DNA of 64,000 nucleotides from Pseudomonadota bacterium. Its GTDB lineage: Bacteria > Desulfobacterota > Anaeroferrophillalia > Anaeroferrophillales > Anaeroferrophillaceae. A program made the position numbers and the translations under genes. Positions 55,721 through 64,000 of this stretch are shown piece by piece; within the stretch, counting starts at the first letter, position 1, and every line of letters begins with the position of its first letter. The notes beneath the pieces are model-generated. The model was not told where the DNA came from, did not search any database, and saw only the letters and a program-made list of their open reading frames with translations. The stretch spans positions 1 through 64,000 of the forward strand of contig JAYEKE010000093.1 in assembly GCA_034660915.1 (NCBI GenBank), given 5' to 3'.

Positions 55721-56635
55721 ATGATAAAAACTAAGGGCATTGAGATAATCGGAACTGAATCTCTGGGAGTTCGCGGAATGTGTTGCCTGGTAACTGCCGG
55801 AGAACGGCGGATTCTCATTGATCCGGGCATTGCCCTTGGATACCGGCGGCATGGATTGCTTCCCCACCCTCGCCAGGTGAAAACCGGGATAAAAGTCAGA
55901 CAGGAGATCATAAAAGCAATGAAAGGGGCTACAGATATCGTCTTCAGCCACTTCCATGGTGATCATGTTCCCCTGCTGCAGGCAAATCCCTACCAGCTTT
56001 CATTTGAGCGGCTGGCTGATAGTTTAGAAGGATTGCGTGTCTGGGCCAAATCAACAGAAGGTCTTTCTTCAAAAATGCAGCACCGTGCCCTGGACCTGGA
56101 AGTATTATTGGGAAGCAACATGAAGATCGCCGAAGGATGCCAGGATGGCCCTTTAACTTTCTCCGGTCCGGTTCCCCACGGTTTGCCAGGGGAAAGGTTC
56201 GGTACAGTCATGATGACCAGGATCGATACGGGAAAGCAAGTATTCGTCCATGCCAGCGACATCCAGCTACTGAGCAAGGAAACCATAGACCAAATCATTC
56301 AATGGCAACCAGACATCGTTTTTGTCGACGGACCGCCTCTCTATCTTGGCTCACTGACCGGATCAGAACGAAAATCAGCCTGGGAAAATGGGCTCCGTCT
56401 GGCCCGAAATGTGGAAATTCTGATTGTTGATCATCACCTGCTACGTTCCGAACCGGGTATCATTTGGCTGAACAATATGAGCCGAATTTCAGCTAAAAAG
56501 GTTTATTGCGCCGCGGATTTCATGAACAAATCACGGCTTCTGCTTGAGGCCCAGCGCCGGAAACTCTACCGGAAGATACCGGTAGCTGAAAACTGGCACC
56601 AAGATTATGAGGCGGGAAAAATCAGCATTGGCTAA
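55721..56635 (+). CDS. Metallo-beta-lactamase-fold protein, UPF0282-like
   Basis: The 304-residue protein has the MBL motif HFHGDHVPL (about 78-86), a late VDHHLLRSE and FVHASDIQLL, which supply metal ligands. The start KGIEIIGTESLGVRGMCCLVTAGERRILIDPGIALGYRRHG resembles UPF0282, a family best known in archaea. The reaction is unknown. A bacterial copy of a mainly archaeal family may point to transfer, but this is inference. Confidence 0.8.
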   Translation: MIKTKGIEIIGTESLGVRGMCCLVTAGERRILIDPGIALGYRRHGLLPHPRQVKTGIKVRQEIIKAMKGATDIVFSHFHGDHVPLLQANPYQLSFERLADSLEGLRVWAKSTEGLSSKMQHRALDLEVLLGSNMKIAEGCQDGPLTFSGPVPHGLPGERFGTVMMTRIDTGKQVFVHASDIQLLSKETIDQIIQWQPDIVFVDGPPLYLGSLTGSERKSAWENGLRLARNVEILIVDHHLLRSEPGIIWLNNMSRISAKKVYCAADFMNKSRLLLEAQRRKLYRKIPVAENWHQDYEAGKISIG

Positions 56636-56667
56636 AAGCTGATGAATGAAATGTTATTGGCCGGGGT

Positions 56668-58047
56668 TCAGATAAAAATCTTTCCCGGATTCATCAAACC
56701 CAGAGGATCAATAAGGTTTTTTATCTGCCGCATCAGCTCCAGGCTTTCACCGTGTTCCTGATGCATAAATTGGCGCTTACCAATGCCCACTCCATGCTCC
56801 CCGGTACAAGTCCCCCCAACCTCCACTGCCCGGGCGACAATCTGGTGGTTGATTGCCTCAAGTGATTCCCATTCCCCCGCTTTTTCGGGATCCCCCACCA
56901 GCACAACGTGCAGATTGCCGTCGCCGGCATGACCGAAAACATAACCAACCGCCAGATTATCATCCACCTGGGCTTGGGCAAAAACAACCATGTCCGAATA
57001 TCTGGAAATGGGAACTGCGGCATCCACGATCAAAGTTTCCTTTCCCGGATGGGCGCGATGAATAGTTTCCCAGGCTTCATGACGAGCCCGCCAGAGATTA
57101 TTTCGGTGTGTTTCTTCCATCCCGAAGCGAAAAACTTCGGCATCATAGTCTTGGCAAAGTTCAGTGGTTAACTGCTCGGTTTCTTTGAGGGTTGCTTCGC
57201 TGATTCCATGAAATTCACAAAAAAGTGATGGTTGTTCAGGCAGTCCCAAGGCTTTCTCATGATTCATCAAGCTAATAAGATTAGGGGTCAAAAGCTCCAG
57301 GGCAGCCGGTTCCAGGCCCGAGCTTATCATTGCGGTAACTACTCGGGTGGCACTTTCCAGATTGGGAAAAGTGATGGTTGCCGCCAGGTGGTGGGCGGGG
57401 AGGCCGGTGAGACGGAGATTTGCCTCGGTGACGATCCCCAAAGTTCCTTCAGAACCGACAAACAGACGGGTCAAATCATATCCGGATGAAGATTTTGGTG
57501 CCAGACAGCCGGTATGGATAATCTTTCCCTGGGGAAGAACTATGGTAAGTCTCATCACGTAATCCTTGGTAGCACCGTACTTGACCGTTTGGATACCGGA
57601 GGCGTTGTTGGCAATCATGCCGCCAATAGTAGCGTCAGCACCGGGATCTGGAGGGAAAAACAAACCATGTTTACCAACTTGTCGGTTCAACGTTTTGCGA
57701 AAGACTCCCGGCTGGACATCAACCTGCATATCCTGGGGGCGAATTGCCAGGATGCGATCCATGCGGGTGCAATCGATCACCAAGCCACCGCGGGTGGGAA
57801 CCGGGTTGCCTTCCGTACTGGTTCCAGCACCCCAGGGGGTGACCGGAATTTTCTGCCCATAGCTCCATTGAAGAATGTCAGCTACCTCCTCAGTACTCGA
57901 AGGCCAGATAATTCCGGCCGGCAACTGACCACAATGGTAGGAAATATCATGCAAGTGTAGATTTTTATCTGAGGAGCCGGTGGAAAAACGATCTTCACTG
58001 ACCATGCTGATCAGGGTGCTTTTTTGGCTTGCGCTCAATTCGTTCAT
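56668..58047 (-). CDS. FAD-linked oxidase, GlcD/D-lactate dehydrogenase type
   Basis: The ATG at 58047 (MNELSASQKSTLISMV) follows GTGGAGA and gives 459 residues; the frame to 58119 is not conserved. The VAO-type FAD domain shows VTPWGAGTSTEGNPVPTRGG and PDPGADATIGGMIANNASG, YGATKDYV, and SEGTLGIVTEA. The C-terminal oxidase domain ends GEHGVGIGKRQFMHQEHG...LMNPGKIF. It oxidises a 2-hydroxy acid such as D-lactate or glycolate. No GlcE/GlcF or Fe-S partner is adjacent, so its electron acceptor is unknown. Confidence 0.9.
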   Translation of the reverse strand: MNELSASQKSTLISMVSEDRFSTGSSDKNLHLHDISYHCGQLPAGIIWPSSTEEVADILQWSYGQKIPVTPWGAGTSTEGNPVPTRGGLVIDCTRMDRILAIRPQDMQVDVQPGVFRKTLNRQVGKHGLFFPPDPGADATIGGMIANNASGIQTVKYGATKDYVMRLTIVLPQGKIIHTGCLAPKSSSGYDLTRLFVGSEGTLGIVTEANLRLTGLPAHHLAATITFPNLESATRVVTAMISSGLEPAALELLTPNLISLMNHEKALGLPEQPSLFCEFHGISEATLKETEQLTTELCQDYDAEVFRFGMEETHRNNLWRARHEAWETIHRAHPGKETLIVDAAVPISRYSDMVVFAQAQVDDNLAVGYVFGHAGDGNLHVVLVGDPEKAGEWESLEAINHQIVARAVEVGGTCTGEHGVGIGKRQFMHQEHGESLELMRQIKNLIDPLGLMNPGKIFI

Positions 58048-58182
58048 GCTATTTCTCCACTTCATTTGTTTGTTAAATTTTAAAAGCTGCCGAAACCTTG
58101 GAAAAAGCCAGCCTTGCACTCCCGCCCAAAAAGCGAGAAGGGATTAACCAACTAAGGCTAACCCCCCCCCTTTAATAATTAC

Positions 58183-58260
<78 letters not shown>

Positions 58261-58321
58261 ACATAATTCAGTAAAATTAAGACTATCGCCTATAGCATAA
58301 CAAGGTTAACCGGCGCAAGGA

Positions 58322-59740
58322 TTATTCCTCGTCCGACCCCTCTTCTTCGATCCCCAGTTTCTTGATCTGATAGCGCAAAGTCCCTCGGTCCATGGATAGC
58401 AGGCGGGCAGTTTTAGCCTTATTGCCTCCGGCTATCTTCATTGCCTCTTCAATTAAATAACTGGAAAAAGATTTAACCAGACCGTTAAAATCAACACCCT
58501 GGCGAATATCATACTCACGGGGCAAAAACACCCCGTACTTGCCTTTTTCCCGACTGGAGGAAATAACTTCCAGGGGCAGATGTTCTTCGGTAATAATTTC
58601 GTCATCTTCAAGAATCATGATCCGCTCAATGGTATTTTTCAGCTCCCGGATATTCCCCGGCCACCGGTACTGCTGCAAAAGGGAAAGAGCTCCCGGACTC
58701 ACACCCTTTACCTGTCGGTTCAGTTTGCTGTTAAAATGGTCAATAAAGTATTTGAGCAAAACTTCAATATCCTGTTTCCTTTCCCGCAGCGGCGGAATAG
58801 TGATATTAATAACTTTGAGCCGGTAATAAAGATCCTCGCGAAAAATTCCCTTTTCAATCAACTTTTCCAGCATCTGATTGGTAGCGGAAACAAAGCGCAC
58901 ATCAATATTGATATCCGATACGCTGCCAAGACGGCGGAAACGGTTTTCCTCCAGAACCCGAAGCAGTTTGGCCTGCAGCGAGGGTTCCATATCGCCGATT
59001 TCATCCAGAAAGACTGTACCACCCTCAGCCTTTTCCAGTAAACCTTGTTTACGGCTTTTGGCATCCGTAAAGGCTCCCCGTTCATAACCAAACAGTTCAC
59101 TTTCCAGCAGATTACCGGGAATTGAGGCACAGTTGATACTGACAAAAGGCTTGGCAGCTCTCGCACTTAAATAGTGCAGAGATTTGGCAATCAATTCTTT
59201 ACCGGTACCGCTTTCTCCTTGAATCAAAACCGAAACGTCACGGTTAGCGGCTACTTTTTTCACCACTTCGAAGGTTTTTATCATCAGTGGATCAACGGCG
59301 ATCATATTGTTGATATTGTATTTTTTCGCCTGGGTTTTGATAATCTGCCGAACTTCCCGCTTCAAGCCCCCGGCCTCCAGGGCCAGCTTGACAATCAACA
59401 GGATTTCCTTGGATTTAAATGGCTTATTGATATAATCATAGGCCCCATGCTTCATCGCCTGCACCGCTGAATCCACTGAACCATAGGCTGTCATCATGAT
59501 GCACATAGGCCCCTGATCAGGGACCGCCGTCTTAAAGATTTTCAGCAATTCAATCCCACTGCAATCCGGCAAACGCAGATCAATCAGAGCCAGATCATAC
59601 GTGTGCTGGGTAAAAAGTTGTTTCGCCTGATCCCCATCGGCAGCCAGATCTACCTGATACCCAGCTCCGGTTAATAAATGAGACAAGGATTCCCTGATTA
59701 ATTTTTCATCATCAATAATAAGTATTCGATTTAACATCAT
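58322..59740 (-). CDS. NtrC-family sigma54-dependent response regulator
   Basis: The ATG at 59740 or 59737 (MMLNRILIIDDEK) has GGAG ahead and overlaps the kinase stop; 472 residues. Residues about 1-125 are a receiver with IIDDEK and acceptor in LALIDLRLPDCSG. Residues about 150-380 are the AAA+ domain with GESGTGKE, GAFTDA in the sigma54-contact loop, and GGTVFLDEIGDM. The C-terminal Fis-type helix-turn-helix is KIAGGNKAKTARLLSMDRGTLRYQIKKL. It activates sigma54 promoters; targets are unknown. Its partner kinase is the upstream gene. Confidence 0.95.
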   Translation of the reverse strand: MMLNRILIIDDEKLIRESLSHLLTGAGYQVDLAADGDQAKQLFTQHTYDLALIDLRLPDCSGIELLKIFKTAVPDQGPMCIMMTAYGSVDSAVQAMKHGAYDYINKPFKSKEILLIVKLALEAGGLKREVRQIIKTQAKKYNINNMIAVDPLMIKTFEVVKKVAANRDVSVLIQGESGTGKELIAKSLHYLSARAAKPFVSINCASIPGNLLESELFGYERGAFTDAKSRKQGLLEKAEGGTVFLDEIGDMEPSLQAKLLRVLEENRFRRLGSVSDINIDVRFVSATNQMLEKLIEKGIFREDLYYRLKVINITIPPLRERKQDIEVLLKYFIDHFNSKLNRQVKGVSPGALSLLQQYRWPGNIRELKNTIERIMILEDDEIITEEHLPLEVISSSREKGKYGVFLPREYDIRQGVDFNGLVKSFSSYLIEEAMKIAGGNKAKTARLLSMDRGTLRYQIKKLGIEEEGSDEE

Positions 59741-61883
59741 CCTGACTCCGGCCATGATTTTCGGTTTCAGCAACCGGGATAAAAACCGCAAAGCGGCTCC
59801 CTTTACCCGGTTCACTTTCTACATCGATCCAGCCATCATGTTCTTTAATAATATTATGAACTATGGAAAGTCCTAATCCGGTACCCTGATTTCTGGTGGT
59901 ATAAAATGGATCAAAGACGCGCTCTTTAATCTCTTCATTCATGCCCGCGCCACTATCGATCACCGCAATTTCAACATAAACATCTGGGACAGCCCCCGGT
60001 GAAGCTGGGGACAGTCCCGAGTTTACTGACGAAATCTGATTTGCGCTCTTAACCCCCACTTTCATGTTAATGGTCCCCGGACCGGAGATTGCTTCCAGAG
60101 CATTTAATGACAGGTTTATCAACACCTGGCGAAGCTTTTCCCCATCCCCCCTTACTGGCGGTAAATCATATTCCACCTCCAGGGTAGTCATCACCTGGCT
60201 CCGCTTGCATTGTTCCCGAAAAAGGGGAAACCACTGTTGTAGCAGGGATTCAAGCTGTATGGTTCCCATGTCCAGAGTCCCGGTGCGGGAAAATTCCAGC
60301 AGGGAGGATACTATCGTTTCCAGGCGGTCAAGTTCCCGGGACACACCATCAACCAGGGAAACAGTTTGCTGGTTTTCACCAACATCTTCCTTGATAATAT
60401 CCAGGGAAATATTCATCCCGGTGAGTGGATTTCGTATCTCATGGGCGATGCCGGCAGCCAGCTGGCCGATGGATGCCAGACGTTTCATCCTTTCAACCTC
60501 CCGGTCCATCTTTTTCCTTCCCGTCTGATCCTGAATCATTATCAGGATTTCACGCTCTCTGGACCAGTCATGATGCAGGGAATTAATGGAAATTAGCAGA
60601 TTCTGCTCTCCACCCTGTGATTTATTACGAACAACTTCCAGCTGTGCCATTGACCGTTGTCCATTAACCACCTCAATTAATCCCTGGCGAAAAGAAAAAC
60701 TGTCAATAATATCACATACCGGACTATGGAGCAGCTCACCATGAATGCTGAACAACCTCCTGGCCTGCTGATTACAGGAAGTAATCAACAAATCGGCATC
60801 AATGGTGATAATCCCGTTTGGCGTGCTGCGCAGTATACTCTCACGAAAATCTCGTTCTTTCTGTAAATGTTGATAAAAGGTGATATTTTCAATAGCTTTG
60901 CTGACCTGGGCGGCAAAAACATCAATCACATCAACATTGATCCCGGCCAAACCGGTATTCCCTTGATATAGTAATTTAACAATACCCCGAACTTCGCTGC
61001 CTCCCACCAACGGCACAGCCAGAACACCTACCTGATGACCGCCACGTTCAGCCGGCATGGACAGCAATCGGTATGCAGTATGATTACCGTTTCTCACTTC
61101 CTCCGTCTGACTTTCATCGTCCAATTCATCAACTTCACTTTTATGGCACCCATCGACAGCCACGGTAGTTAAATTAACACCATCAGTATTCAGTTGCAAC
61201 CAACAACCCTGACTTTTTCCCAAGCGGTTTGCCTCTTTAACAATTAACCGACAAAGGGAATCCAAATCCCGCAACTCACTCATGGACCGAGAAATTTTCT
61301 GTAACATGGTCAGTTCATTAATTTTTTGCCGATTGCTTTCCAGTAACCGCAGATTTTCCACCACAATCCCTATCTGGTTACAGAAAATCTCCAGTATCTC
61401 AATATCATCACGGTTAATAATCCCCTGCCGATGGCTTCGGTCTGCCAACAGGGTCCCGATGACCCCCTGCTTGGTGATAATCGGCAGCAAGACGCAACTG
61501 GTTCTTTTTAAGACCTCATTGCGCTTACGATCAATCGGAGTATAGAAAGAATGATCACATCCGGACTTAATCGTTATAATTTCAGCAGTTTTCACTACTC
61601 TGGTTTCGACGCAATCGTCGGCATAAAGATCATACTTGACTCCCTTGACGCTGACCTGACAGCCGACATTAATTACTCCCTCAAGAATTGAAGTCCCCAT
61701 TTTCAACAGATACAGAGCAACCCGATCATATTGCAGACCATTAATGATCGTTTCAAGCACCGTCCGGATCAAATCATCCCGCCCGTCACTGACCGAACTG
61801 AGACGACTGATCTGGTAGAGTGACGCCAGAACTTCTTTAGTCTGATAGATGGATGATTCCGGTAATTGAGAAAGTTTGGTCAT
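59712..61883 (-). CDS. Soluble sensor histidine kinase (GAF-GAF-PAS)
   Basis: The ATG at 61883 (MTKLSQLPESSIYQ) has AGGA ahead; 723 residues and no membrane segment. Two GAF-like domains (about 20-180 and 200-345), a PAS domain (about 355-465), HisKA with His481 in GIAHEIRNPL, and HATPase (NLSLNALEA, VIDSGAGM, GTGLGLSIVHN). An in-frame palindrome (59977-60024) adds residues SVNSGLSPASPGAVPD in the ATPase domain. The gene overlaps the NtrC-type regulator by 29 bases, which identifies the cognate pair. Confidence 0.92.
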   Translation of the reverse strand: MTKLSQLPESSIYQTKEVLASLYQISRLSSVSDGRDDLIRTVLETIINGLQYDRVALYLLKMGTSILEGVINVGCQVSVKGVKYDLYADDCVETRVVKTAEIITIKSGCDHSFYTPIDRKRNEVLKRTSCVLLPIITKQGVIGTLLADRSHRQGIINRDDIEILEIFCNQIGIVVENLRLLESNRQKINELTMLQKISRSMSELRDLDSLCRLIVKEANRLGKSQGCWLQLNTDGVNLTTVAVDGCHKSEVDELDDESQTEEVRNGNHTAYRLLSMPAERGGHQVGVLAVPLVGGSEVRGIVKLLYQGNTGLAGINVDVIDVFAAQVSKAIENITFYQHLQKERDFRESILRSTPNGIITIDADLLITSCNQQARRLFSIHGELLHSPVCDIIDSFSFRQGLIEVVNGQRSMAQLEVVRNKSQGGEQNLLISINSLHHDWSREREILIMIQDQTGRKKMDREVERMKRLASIGQLAAGIAHEIRNPLTGMNISLDIIKEDVGENQQTVSLVDGVSRELDRLETIVSSLLEFSRTGTLDMGTIQLESLLQQWFPLFREQCKRSQVMTTLEVEYDLPPVRGDGEKLRQVLINLSLNALEAISGPGTINMKVGVKSANQISSVNSGLSPASPGAVPDVYVEIAVIDSGAGMNEEIKERVFDPFYTTRNQGTGLGLSIVHNIIKEHDGWIDVESEPGKGSRFAVFIPVAETENHGRSQDDVKSNTYY
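59977..60024. repeat. In-frame GGGACAG palindrome inside a kinase gene
   Basis: CTGGGACAGCCCCCGG and CTGGGGACAGTCCCGAG sit between AAAC and GTTT, the same hairpin plan as 2674-2721. The 48 bp keep the frame. They lie in the HATPase domain, just before the IDSGAG box. Confidence 0.55.
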
Positions 61884-61902
61884 CTGTCCTGATAAAATAA
61901 GA

Positions 61903-61922
61903 GGGGGCATAGCAATGCCCCC
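61903..61922 (-). terminator. Probable terminator between iorB and the kinase gene
   Basis: GGGGGCAT and ATGCCCCC form a perfect 8-bp stem with a 4-base loop. On the - strand the tail is TCTTATTTTATC, less uniform than a typical T-run. It lies 42 bases after the iorB stop and partly overlaps the upstream region of the kinase gene. Confidence 0.6.
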
Positions 61923-61963
61923 CTGATTAAAAAAGAAAAATCAACTGGATATCAGACCGCTTA

Positions 61964-62545
61964 TCAACCAGCTACCGCCTGTCTGCCAAGCTCTAAGGCT
62001 CTGAGATTAAGCTCCACCAGTTTTGCCGGCAGAATCTCCTGCAGTTGCGCCTCCCATAATGTTTCAGGAAAAGGCAGAAAAGAAGAAATTGCTCCCACTA
62101 ATACCGTATTCGCGGCCCTGACATTTCCAACCCGTTCGGCCAGACCCAAACCATCAACCGCGATGACATCAGCAGCATATTTTTTTATGTTGGCTTCAAT
62201 GCCCTCTGGATAGCTCGCCTCCCCGGAAGCAACCGTACTTGGGTTAATTCGCATGGTATTATAGAGTATTTTTCCATCGGGCGCAACACAATGGGCATTT
62301 CGCAAAGTTTCCAGACGTTCGAACCCCAGGAGAAAGTCAGCAGTACCATCATCAACGGTGGGAGAATAAATTTTATCACCAAACCGCACATGACTGGTGA
62401 CACTCCCTCCCCGCTGGGACATCCCATGCACTTCACTTTGTTTGACATCCAGGCCGGCGGCCATGGCCACTCTGGTTAAAATCTGGCTGGCCAACAGAAC
62501 TCCCTGTCCACCAACTCCCGCAAGTAAAATATTTATGTTTTTCAT
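61964..62545 (-). CDS. iorB: Indolepyruvate ferredoxin oxidoreductase, beta subunit
   Basis: The 193-residue protein is the gamma-domain subunit of 2-oxoacid:ferredoxin oxidoreductases. The start is INILLAGVGGQGVLLASQIL, followed by SEVHGMSQRGGSVTSHVRFG, both family signatures. It oxidises aryl pyruvates from aromatic amino acids to aryl-acetyl-CoA, together with IorA. GGAGG precedes the ATG. A 152-bp element separates it from iorA. Confidence 0.95.
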   Translation of the reverse strand: MKNINILLAGVGGQGVLLASQILTRVAMAAGLDVKQSEVHGMSQRGGSVTSHVRFGDKIYSPTVDDGTADFLLGFERLETLRNAHCVAPDGKILYNTMRINPSTVASGEASYPEGIEANIKKYAADVIAVDGLGLAERVGNVRAANTVLVGAISSFLPFPETLWEAQLQEILPAKLVELNLRALELGRQAVAG

Positions 62546-62571
62546 CTAATCACATCCTCCATCTTTACTTA

Positions 62572-62723
62572 GTTTCCATCTGAAAACTAATGTTTTCGGA
62601 TGGGCTGTTAGCTATCAGCCTTCAGCCCTCAGCTTAACCAGTTATTTTTTCGATATTTTACTGAAAGCTGACTGCTGATCGCTGATAGCGTTCATCAGGA
62701 AATAGATATTTCCGGATGAACGC
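62572..62723. repeat. 152-bp palindromic element, family B, copy 3
   Basis: Same length and plan as the other two copies. It lies between perfect 6-bp direct repeats TACTTA (62566-62571 and 62724-62729). The right repeat contains the complement of the iorA stop codon (62727-62729). The element therefore sits inside the iorA-iorB operon without damaging either gene. Confidence 0.85.
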
Positions 62724-62726
62724 TAC

Positions 62727-64000
62727 TTAGGAAATGGCGTCAAATTTACAAACCTGAGCACAAACCGTACAACCGACACAAAGATTAGGATCAATCTCTA
62801 CATAAGAGTTATCATCCTCTTCAATCAGGCTGAGAGCATTGCAGCTTACCTGGAGACAACGTTTACAGCCGGTACATTTTTCCGGATCAACCTTAAGTAC
62901 CGGTTTACTGATCCGGTAGCGTAGAACGCAGGGAGCCTCAACCACAATGACTGAAAGTTGGGGATTTGCCAATTCAGCCCGCAGAGTATCCTCAACTTCT
63001 TCCAGGTTGTAAGGATCCACGGCAACCACTTCCTGAATCCCGAACGCCCTGGCCATAGCCGGAATATCAGCAGAAATTGCATCCTCACCGGAAAGGGTTT
63101 TACCGGTCCCGGGATTTTCCTGGCCGCCGGTCATCCCGGTGGTCCGATTATCAAGAATCATTACCACCGAAATACCTTTATTATAAACAGAATTCAATAA
63201 TCCGGTCATACCGGAATGAAAAAAGGTTGAATCACCAATAACCGCTACGGTTTTCTGGGTCAGATCATCACCCGTCTCAATCACATGGGACATCCCATGA
63301 GCCATGCCGATACTGGCCCCCATGCAGACACAGGAATGCAGTGCCTGGATAGGCGGCAGTGCCCCCAGAGTATAACAGCCAATGTCACCGGAAACAAAAA
63401 CCTTAAGTTTTTTTAGAATCGTGAAAATCCCCCTATGAGAACAACCCGGACAAAATGCCGGAGGCCGGGCAGGCAGACCTTCAGCGACATCCTGGAGTGT
63501 CAGCGATGATTCGACAACTTTTTCCCGGATCAACTGGGGGCTGAATTCACCACAAAGGGAAAACAAATCCTTACCGTGGGCCACATCAACGCCCATCAGC
63601 CGGATCTGTTCCTCAAAAAATGGATCCAACTCTTCAATCACATACAGCTGATCCACCTGGGCGGCAAAATCCTTGATCAGCTTGGTGGGCAGAGGATAGG
63701 TCATGCCCAGTTTAAGCACTGAAGCCTCCGGCAAGGCATCTTTAACATACTGATAAGTAATGCCGTTGGTCACCACGCCGATTTTAGTATCCGCCATCTC
63801 TATCCGGTTTAAAGGTGAACTCTCGGCATAAGCTTTTAACTTCTCAATCCGCTCCTCAACCAGGGGATGTTTGCGGCGGCCAAAAGCCGGCAACATGGTA
63901 TATTTAGGCATATCCTTTACCAGTTCCGGTTTTTTTTCCGCCACCCGGCGTTCCGCAAAGCTCACCAGGCTCTTGGAATGAGAAACCCTGGTTGTGGTAC
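62727..64000 (-). CDS. iorA: Indolepyruvate ferredoxin oxidoreductase, alpha subunit (partial)
   Basis: The frame is open to the window edge (TTTRVSHSKSLVSF...), so the N-terminal part is missing. The visible 420-odd residues include the TPP-binding domain (GDIGCYTLGALPP, then GDSTFFHSGMTGL and DNRTTGMTGGQENPG). Two ferredoxin-type clusters end the protein: CTGCKRCLQVSC and CVGCTVCAQVC. It gives reduced ferredoxin from aromatic 2-oxoacids. The frame ends at the TAA within the target duplication of the family B element. Confidence 0.94.
   Translation of the reverse strand, partial: TTTRVSHSKSLVSFAERRVAEKKPELVKDMPKYTMLPAFGRRKHPLVEERIEKLKAYAESSPLNRIEMADTKIGVVTNGITYQYVKDALPEASVLKLGMTYPLPTKLIKDFAAQVDQLYVIEELDPFFEEQIRLMGVDVAHGKDLFSLCGEFSPQLIREKVVESSLTLQDVAEGLPARPPAFCPGCSHRGIFTILKKLKVFVSGDIGCYTLGALPPIQALHSCVCMGASIGMAHGMSHVIETGDDLTQKTVAVIGDSTFFHSGMTGLLNSVYNKGISVVMILDNRTTGMTGGQENPGTGKTLSGEDAISADIPAMARAFGIQEVVAVDPYNLEEVEDTLRAELANPQLSVIVVEAPCVLRYRISKPVLKVDPEKCTGCKRCLQVSCNALSLIEEDDNSYVEIDPNLCVGCTVCAQVCKFDAIS

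Noticed and set aside
58162-58170. C9 tract as phase-variation switch
   Set aside because: It lies downstream of the tRNA-Pro gene and upstream of no start codon, so no regulated gene can be named.
62727-63965. Complete 412-residue iorA starting at a GTG
   Set aside because: The frame continues to the window edge with family-like residues, and IorA is normally far longer, so the gene is truncated by the window.

Overview
The window reads as chromosomal DNA of an anaerobic, Desulfobacterota-like (deltaproteobacterial) Gram-negative bacterium. This is an inference from gene content: indolepyruvate:ferredoxin oxidoreductase (iorAB), a double-cubane/2-hydroxyacyl-CoA dehydratase-type protein with its ATP-dependent activator, an Mrp/Mbh-type ion-translocating cluster, an ETF plus acyl-CoA dehydrogenase operon, an F-type ATPase operon with b and b' but no a or c gene, and a SPOUT methyltransferase lodged between trmD and rplS. 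Nearly all the sequence is ordinary chromosome; no prophage, CRISPR array or complete insertion sequence was seen.

Layout. 0.3-5.0 kb (+): a three-gene set of HDOD/histidine-kinase hybrid, MerR-MinD/FlhG-like ATPase and ExeA-like AAA ATPase. It is followed by galT, a lone receiver protein, tRNA-Ala(CGC), an AzgA-type purine permease and a deleted sfsA remnant. 8.4-10.0 kb: a glycosyltransferase (-) and an exported rhodanese (+). 10.1-19.6 kb (-): a long translation and RNA-modification cluster, in transcription order ffh, rpsP, khpA, rimM, trmD, SPOUT methyltransferase, rplS, rnhB, yraN, a small coiled-coil gene, an HD hydrolase, an NSS transporter and pepA. 20-29.4 kb: a nitrilase-family hydrolase (+), then a PcrA/UvrD helicase, a ClC channel, a CBS protein, glmS and glmU (-). 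29.8-35.7 kb (-): the ATP synthase genes. 36.7-44.4 kb (+): eleven genes of an Mrp/Mbh-like antiporter module with three NuoL/M/N-type subunits. 44.5-53 kb (-): activator plus double-cubane-type protein, a periplasmic-binding lipoprotein, a phospholipase-D-like protein, and acd-etfA-etfB. 53.7-54.3 kb (+): hicAB. 54.9-58.3 kb: a membrane-anchored unknown, an MBL-fold protein, a GlcD-type FAD oxidase and tRNA-Pro(UGG). 58.3-64 kb (-): an NtrC-type regulator and its soluble sensor kinase, then iorB and iorA, the latter cut by the window edge.

The least ordinary signal is between the genes. Three copies of a 152-bp palindromic element (146-297, 29522-29673, 62572-62723) each lie between 6-bp direct repeats. 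Two 289-300-bp elements with 17-bp terminal inverted repeats lie between perfect 7-bp direct repeats (20955-21243, 35991-36290), and a one-ended fragment of the same family sits at 11610-11729. A further family of TTAGC-rich hairpins occurs at about 15643 and 36515. A GGGACAGTCCC-type palindrome is inserted in frame into both histidine-kinase genes. None encodes a protein. They look like non-autonomous mobile elements (MITE-like) or structured-RNA elements that have spread through this genome.

Functionally, the central genes fit together as energy coupling: reduced ferredoxin or ETF from amino-acid and acyl-CoA oxidation (iorAB, acd-etfAB), ion-gradient conversion (Mrp-like module) and ATP synthesis (F1). 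That link is inference from gene content.
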